Shown: one piece after another, positions 42,186 to 64,000 of the stretch
Numbering within the stretch: the stretch's first letter is position 1
Layout of the letters: every line of letters starts with the position of its first letter
NCBI RefSeq assembly: GCF_018340385.1
Contig: NC_056586.1
Coordinates: forward strand, 19,336,412-19,400,411
Origin: Cyprinus carpio
Taxonomy: Eukaryota; Chordata; Actinopteri; Cypriniformes; Cyprinidae
Direction: 5' to 3'
Length of the DNA: 64,000 bases
Notes under the pieces: model-generated
Database searches by the model: none
Told to the model about the DNA's origin: nothing
What the model saw: only the letters and a program-made list of their open reading frames with translations
Position numbers and translations under genes: made by a program

Positions 42186-44675
42186 TATATATATATACAT
42201 ATATATATAGATATATATAATATATACACTATATAGTTTTAAGTAATAACTTTATAAAATGATCAAGTTAAATTAAATTAAACATGATACTAGAAGTCGT
42301 AATTTTTTTTTTTTAAGTAAAATAATATTGTTTATTCATCATAAAAAATACAATAAAACATAATGTCAGGAATTAGCTTTTAAACATCAAAAGCTTTCAA
42401 TACAAAAACATGTATTTAAATACATTTTAGACATTTCTAGGCATGCCCTTCTTATTAACATATGTGATGGAGAAAAAAGTAGTAAAAAAAAGATTATTAT
42501 GATTAAATGATAAATACTATTAATTGTAAACTATTAATAATACAATATGTATACAATATAAATATATATATATTTTAAAATATTATATTAAAACCAGTAT
42601 AAAATGTTTCACTCACTTGAACTCACTTTTTCCAAGCATCATTCAGCCTTTACTAATTTATGTTGCTTGTGTTACTCTATAAATGTCTGCTACTTTGATT
42701 TGATTAATTAGTGATGTGCGTTTTCTGACAGAATAAAATCGGTGCAGGTCGGCTGATGGGTCCTAAAGGAGTGGCCCTGGACAAGAATGGTCATATTATC
42801 ACAGCAGACAACAAGGCCTGCTGTGTCTTCATTTTCCAATCCAATGGCAAGCTGGTGACCAAATTTGGTGCCAAAGGAACATCAGAAAGGCAATTTGCAG
42901 GTAATATCTTTTATTTTGTCTTCTGATAAACTGGTCTTCAGCATTTAATTAATGGCCAGATCACATTTTGATCAGATGCCACTTTTTGTCTCTCTGCAGA
43001 CAAAAGCACTCCGAATACACCGACAGAGCCAAAGCAGAGTAAATCTGGCCCTGCCTTCAGTGAGTTTTTTTTTTTTTTTGGTGAATTATTACTTTAATTT
43101 TGTGCATTTGGATAGTTATTATTGATTATTGAATGAGTTCATCTAAAAATGAAATGGGAAGCCTTTTAGGATAGTTGATTATCCACATTTTTGCATGTAG
43201 GTAGAGGTTGCATGAATCTGGTGTTCTCTGTGTTGCTGGATATTTCCTTAGAAACAAAACAGCACATTGAGAATGTAATGGTTGCTCTCTCTCTCTGTCT
43301 TTCTCCTTCTATGGTCATAAAGGTCCTCATTTTGTGGCCATAAACAACAAGAATGAAATTGTTGTGACAGACTTCCACAATCATTCTGTAAAGGTACGCG
43401 GAGCTCTTCTCTTTTACTGTAAATTATTGTTCCACATGCAATAACATACTAACATCAAACACTAACCAGATCTACTGTCTGTTTTTATTGGGTTCTGCCT
43501 CTAATTAATGTCACTTTATTGTAACTTTAGCTTTTTCCCCCCTGGATTTAATGTGGATTGTTTTGGATTTATGGCTTCTTGCAGGTTTACAATGCTGATG
43601 GAGAGTTCCTGTTTAAATTTGGCTCACATGGTGAAGGGAACGGCCAGTTCAACGCACCCACTGGTGTGGCTGTAGATGGCAATGGGAATATTATTGTTGC
43701 AGACTGGGGTAACAGTAGGATACAGGTAAGCTCTGGAATGTCCTGGTTTCATGTTAAATGTGATTGTATATTAGTTTTATAGTCTGGGCAAAGTCATTTA
43801 TTTTTTTTATGTATTTTTGACATTTTATGCAATAACATTCTAAAATTATGTGGAAACTAGTTTATATACAATGACTCAAGTATTTACACACTTAAGTCAG
43901 AATTCAAAGTGAGATAACAAAAGATCAAAACTAATAGCTGCATGATTTCTCTGAGAATTAATTTTTTATTTTTTGCAATTACTCTCAGCCACCTAGCCCT
44001 ATTTTATTTCATGATATTAATTTTATTTTATAACATAATTATAATTTTTTTTGTTTATTGAGCAGTAAATTAAAAATCTATTCCATTTTTACCTAGCTGT
44101 GTTTTATTTCTTAATTTAATTAAATTTTTTTAACATAATTATATATTTAATTAAAAAAAAAGTCTATTCCACTTTTCTAAGGCATTTTCGCAATTACTTT
44201 CAGCCACCTAGCCCTATTTTATTTTAGAATTTTATTTTTTTATTTACAAAAAAATTTACTTTTTGAGACATTTTTGCAACTAACTTTTATTTCATTATTA
44301 TATTTTTGTACTTTTTTTTTACAAAAAAAATAGCACTATTTACATTTTTAATTCTATATATATTTATATACTTTCAGCAATTACTTTCAGTTTTTTAGTA
44401 AAATTATATTTTTTTAAATGAAAAAAAAAAATTCAAAATTCACTTTATGGACATTCACTGAAAATGCTAATGGTAATAAATTTGTAAAATTACTTTTAGT
44501 GACTATATCATTTGTCGTTCAGGTGTTCGACAGTTCTGGCTCTTTTCTGTCATACATCAACACGACAGCAGATCCTTTGTATGGTCCGCAGGGTCTGGCT
44601 CTCACGTCAGATGGCCATGTGGCCGTGGCAGACTCTGGAAACCACTGCTTCAAAGTCTACCGATACCTGCAGTAA
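34839..44675 (+). CDS. trim3: Tripartite motif protein TRIM3 (RING-type E3 ligase, NHL family)
   Basis: Exons: 34799-34972 (ATG at 34839), 36580-36820, 38230-38381, 38686-38866, 39587-39934, 40959-41349, 41726-41829, 41925-42092, 42732-42900, 43000-43059 (cassette), 43323-43393, 43585-43725, 44523-44675. This gives 770 residues, or 750 without the cassette (human TRIM3 has 744). An in-frame ATG 12 nt upstream (34827) has poor context, while 34839 has A at -3 and G at +4 and gives the family start MAKR. Domains: RING (CSICLEHY...CPVCRQ, about 23-65), B-box 2 (CPNHEG...CESC, about 115-150), coiled coil, a filamin repeat (exons 5-6), and six NHL repeats to the C-terminus (GNHCFKVYRYLQ). VKRRVKSPGG and LLYGQPVRGSPF favour TRIM3 over TRIM2. 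In mammals TRIM3 is a brain-enriched ligase that ubiquitinates synaptic scaffold proteins and links to myosin V transport. Fish can have two copies (a and b); I cannot tell which this is. Confidence 0.96.
35266..35420. repeat. Dispersed repeat (AAGTCAAGTAACCTTTATTTG family) in trim3 intron
   Basis: The sequence is related to that at 51003-51250 (shared AGTCAAGTAACCTTTATTTG, CAGCTTTACAG and AAACAGGAAAATAG). It is a familiar type of interspersed repeat in cyprinid DNA with no coding content. The rest of this intron (34973-36579) is AT-rich filler. Confidence 0.65.
36892..37205. mobile_element. AGGGATAGTTCACCC-type element in trim3 intron
   Basis: It begins GGGATAGTTCACCCAAAAAA, then ATTCTGTCATTAATTACTCA and CGTTCCACACCTGTAAGATC. 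It continues into TTGAATAAAGTCATTATTTT and ACTGATGTCACATGGATTAT. The same order of blocks is seen in other copies of this family. Confidence 0.75.
37239..38155. repeat. Diverged direct repeats in trim3 intron
   Basis: AACACTAGTAATTTACCAGT plus about 40 following bases occurs at 37239-37301 and again at 37723-37816, where a (AT)n run splits the copy. A third, weaker version (AACACTACCAGTGAAAGTAT) is at about 38109. The DNA between is AT-rich and also loosely repetitive (TTTTAGTAATTTTAG motifs). Confidence 0.75.
38867..39586. repeat. trim3 intron with (TA)n tracts
   Basis: AT-rich intron. Microsatellite tracts of TA, GATA-like and TTTA units occupy 39332-39420 and 39438-39497, ending 90 bp before the next acceptor. 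Confidence 0.85.
39935..40958. repeat. trim3 intron with (TG)n(TA)n tract
   Basis: The intron is AT-rich with no coding signal. A compound repeat (TGTATG, then (TG)n, then (TA)n) occupies 40532-40622. Confidence 0.85.
42093..42731. repeat. trim3 intron with A-run and (TA)n
   Basis: Twelve or more A at 42119-42132 are followed by (TA)n and imperfect TATA repeats to about 42232. The remainder is AT-rich. Confidence 0.85.
43000..43059 (+). other. trim3: trim3 60-nt in-frame cassette exon between NHL blades
   Basis: The acceptor TCTCTGCAG and donor TTCA|GTGAGT bracket 60 nt, phase 1 on both sides. Skipping gives the canonical FAGPHFVAINN. Inclusion inserts a Lys/Pro/Thr/Ser-rich loop (KSTPNTPTEPKQSKSGPAF) between two NHL blades. 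Both acceptor tracts are good, so alternative use is likely; the insert is absent from the mammalian TRIM2 and TRIM3 sequences I know. Confidence 0.75.
43726..44522. repeat. trim3 intron with tandemly duplicated AT-rich units
   Basis: The block CAGCCACCTAGCCCTATTTT occurs at about 43987 and 44202, with related but weaker copies between (CTAGCTGTGTTTTATTTC). This indicates a diverged tandem repeat of roughly 110-215 bp. No coding signal. Confidence 0.65.
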
Positions 44676-46390
44676 AGACTCGCCGTGATGGAAGAGTTAA
44701 TATACTGTAAGCTCTAATGTCTTTGGCATTTCATGTTTTCCTTTGCACAAGTCTCTGCACACAAAATTCCAGCCATTTGACTAATGCTGATGTGAACAAA
44801 CCCAGGGCTTCATGAATGTTGCATCCCTATTTGATGAATTTGCATTGATTTGTGTTAATAGTCACTTCCTTAATGAATGTACACTGAACACAAGCAAATA
44901 ACACAGTCTCTGTGTATATAACAGTGACCGAGGGCAGCTATCTGCATGCTTTTACAAAAGTCTTTCTTGCAAACCTTAAATGCTGCTTGACAAACCCCTC
45001 CGTTAAATTGCAGGGAACAAAATGGTGATCAATAAATGTTTTCTGGGTAAATCATTAATTAAACAGCTTAAGATTGACCTGTGGATGGCGCTATCTTACA
45101 TCAAACTGGCCTTTTGTGCATTGACTAGCTGAGCATGTGTACGCATTTGTATCATATGGTGTAAATCTGATCGCCATTGATTTGCTGTAGTATGGTTTCA
45201 GAGATCCACTCTCTCTAGTGTGCAGAAGCTCAATATTAAGGTAATCCTAAAACCACTTTTATTTACAACGTAAACCTCATTTAAAAACATCCTACCCCTA
45301 AACTTAAAAGCTATCTCCTTATACGTCACATGGACTTTCTACATATCACTGAACACAACAGCACAATTGACATATTGCATGCATTTTATTCACCTAAAAA
45401 GGTTATAAAGCAAGTTTATTTATTTTGTAAACAATGGTTAATAATGTTATTTTTCTAAGTTGAAGTGTTTTGTTTACCTGCAGTTCGGTGGTTTTCACAA
45501 GGTGTGCAAAGCTAACGTGTTGTGAAGTACAACTGAGTTTTTAAAAAAAATTTTATGCACATGATAGTCACCATGTCATTAAAAGGAATGTGGATCTGTC
45601 ATATCAAGACGCCGCAGATATGAACTTAAAAAATAAGGGAAAATGAAGTCACGTTTTAAGTTTTTCTGAAAATTCTGAAAAAGAAAAATTTTCAGGGTAT
45701 TTGCCATAGTTTACCATATTACTGAGCATCTACTACTGTTTTTTAAATTATTTTTATTCCTTGTTTTCTGTGAATGTAAACAAATGAATGAAAAATAAAA
45801 AAAATTGCATTAGAAATAACAGTTTTATCATTCTGGCCCAGATGTTATACTACTAAGTACACAAAAGCAATGAATTCTGAATCAGGAGCACATTTGTACT
45901 TTATATGAGTCGTGATTCTGATTTTACAAATGTGTGCGAGCAAAAGTTTTTTAAGCCACTTAATACAGTATTCTGTAATAAAACTGTACAGTGTATAACA
46001 ACAACAGAACCTGTGAAGCATTTGAAACAGTATTTAAACTACAATAATGCATCTTGAATATCTGTCAGAAATGTAGCATCTCTAAAAGTACCCCTAAAAA
46101 GAGTACCCATGATTTATGATGCAGGTTGTGATACAGAAAAGTGTCAAAAGAGATTTTTGTAGTAAAATTCTTCCCATTTGACTGTATACTTAGCAGAATG
46201 AAGGGTAACTTGAAGCTACTGTATTGCCTATACACATGAAAAACTGAATTGAAATGTTTCAGACTGTAGTTCCAATGTACCAAACACCTGTAACAGTCTC
46301 TTTATATGTCAGTAATGCACTAGAAATAAAAGCACATGATTTACCGAGCCAAACAATGATGTTGTAAGTGCTTATTTTCCATCTTGACTT
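44676..46390. terminator. Convergent 3' region between trim3 and C4
   Basis: The trim3 stop is at 44673-44675 and the C4 stop, on the other strand, at 46391-46393. On the + strand AATAAA occurs at 45031-45036 (nearest), near 45791, near 45978 and at 46324-46329. On the - strand the first clear AATAAA (TTTATT on +) is at 45753-45758, about 630 bp past the C4 stop. The two 3' UTRs could therefore overlap if trim3 uses a distal site. No other gene is seen. Confidence 0.6.
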
Positions 46391-63948
<17,558 letters not shown>

Positions 63949-64000
63949 CTATGGTACATGAGTTAGAAAAGACACTGGAATTTGAGAAACACACTTTAAA

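Larger units (their letters stand above)
41726..44675 (+). other. trim3: TRIM3 NHL beta-propeller coding exons
   Basis: These exons encode repeated blocks of the type GxFxxPxGIAVDxxGDIIVADxxNxxIQVF. Examples are FSNLQGIS...VVADSNNQC, LQRPTGIAVDMNGDIIVADY, MGPKGVALDKNGHIITADN, FNAPTGVAVDGNGNIIVAD and YGPQGLALTSDGHVAVADS. The propeller is the substrate- or RNA-binding module in TRIM-NHL proteins. Splicing largely follows blade boundaries (IQ|VF junctions at 41829/41925 and 43725/44523). Confidence 0.9.

Noticed and set aside
34839..44675. TRIM2 instead of TRIM3
   Set aside because: The N-terminal MAKR, LLYGQPVRGSPF, SPDDVKRRVKSPGG and AFPEQPHEN favour TRIM3; a few positions (NNFFITNL) are TRIM2-like, as expected for a slowly evolving fish copy.

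Overview
The window is vertebrate nuclear DNA, almost certainly from a ray-finned fish and most likely a cyprinid (carp, goldfish or zebrafish group). The evidence is compact GT-AG multi-exon genes, very AT-rich introns packed with (TA)n, (TATC)n and other microsatellites, Tc1-type transposon remains, and many copies of the hairpin MITEs and tRNA-headed SINEs usual in cyprinid genomes. The species cannot be named from the sequence alone.

Four protein-coding genes could be rebuilt exon by exon with open, phase-compatible reading frames. (1) arfip2 (+, first exon about 3540, coding 4586-11126) encodes arfaptin-2, a BAR/AH-domain protein of the trans-Golgi. (2) An FH2-domain gene of the FHDC1 family (+, coding 12981-20552) encodes a 750-residue formin that starts directly with two polyproline tracts. 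(3) trim3 (+, coding 34839-44675) encodes a RING, B-box, coiled-coil, filamin and six-bladed NHL ubiquitin ligase. (4) Complement C4 (-, 46391-63948, cut by the right edge) shows 39 exons and 1613 residues, lacking only about the first 100 residues. trim3 and C4 converge tail to tail, with stop codons 1.7 kb apart.

Layout: 1-3480 is gene-free, with a dead Tc1-type transposon and an (AG)n tract between inverted Tc1 ends. 3480-11690 is arfip2. 12170-21330 is the FHDC gene. 21330-24200 is intergenic and holds an 870-bp hairpin MITE. 24200-34798 is probably the 5' non-coding part and long first intron of trim3. 34799-46340 is the trim3 body and 3' end. 46391-63948 is C4, whose introns carry several nested mobile elements and a 500-bp (TA)n block.

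arfip2, the FHDC gene and trim3 lie side by side on one strand. This mirrors the human ARFIP1-FHDC1-TRIM2 cluster on 4q31 and suggests the duplicated (ohnologous) block that in mammals holds TRIM3-ARFIP2. C4 is unrelated in function (classical and lectin complement pathways), and no MHC class III gene is visible near it here.

Most informative details: C4 has Asp at the catalytic position exactly 115 residues after the thioester Cys, and GCAEQ rather than GCGEQ at the thioester. trim3 has a 60-nt in-frame cassette exon between NHL blades. arfip2 has three symmetric candidate cassette exons in its N-terminal linker. I found no CRISPR, operon, viral or otherwise undescribed multi-gene system.
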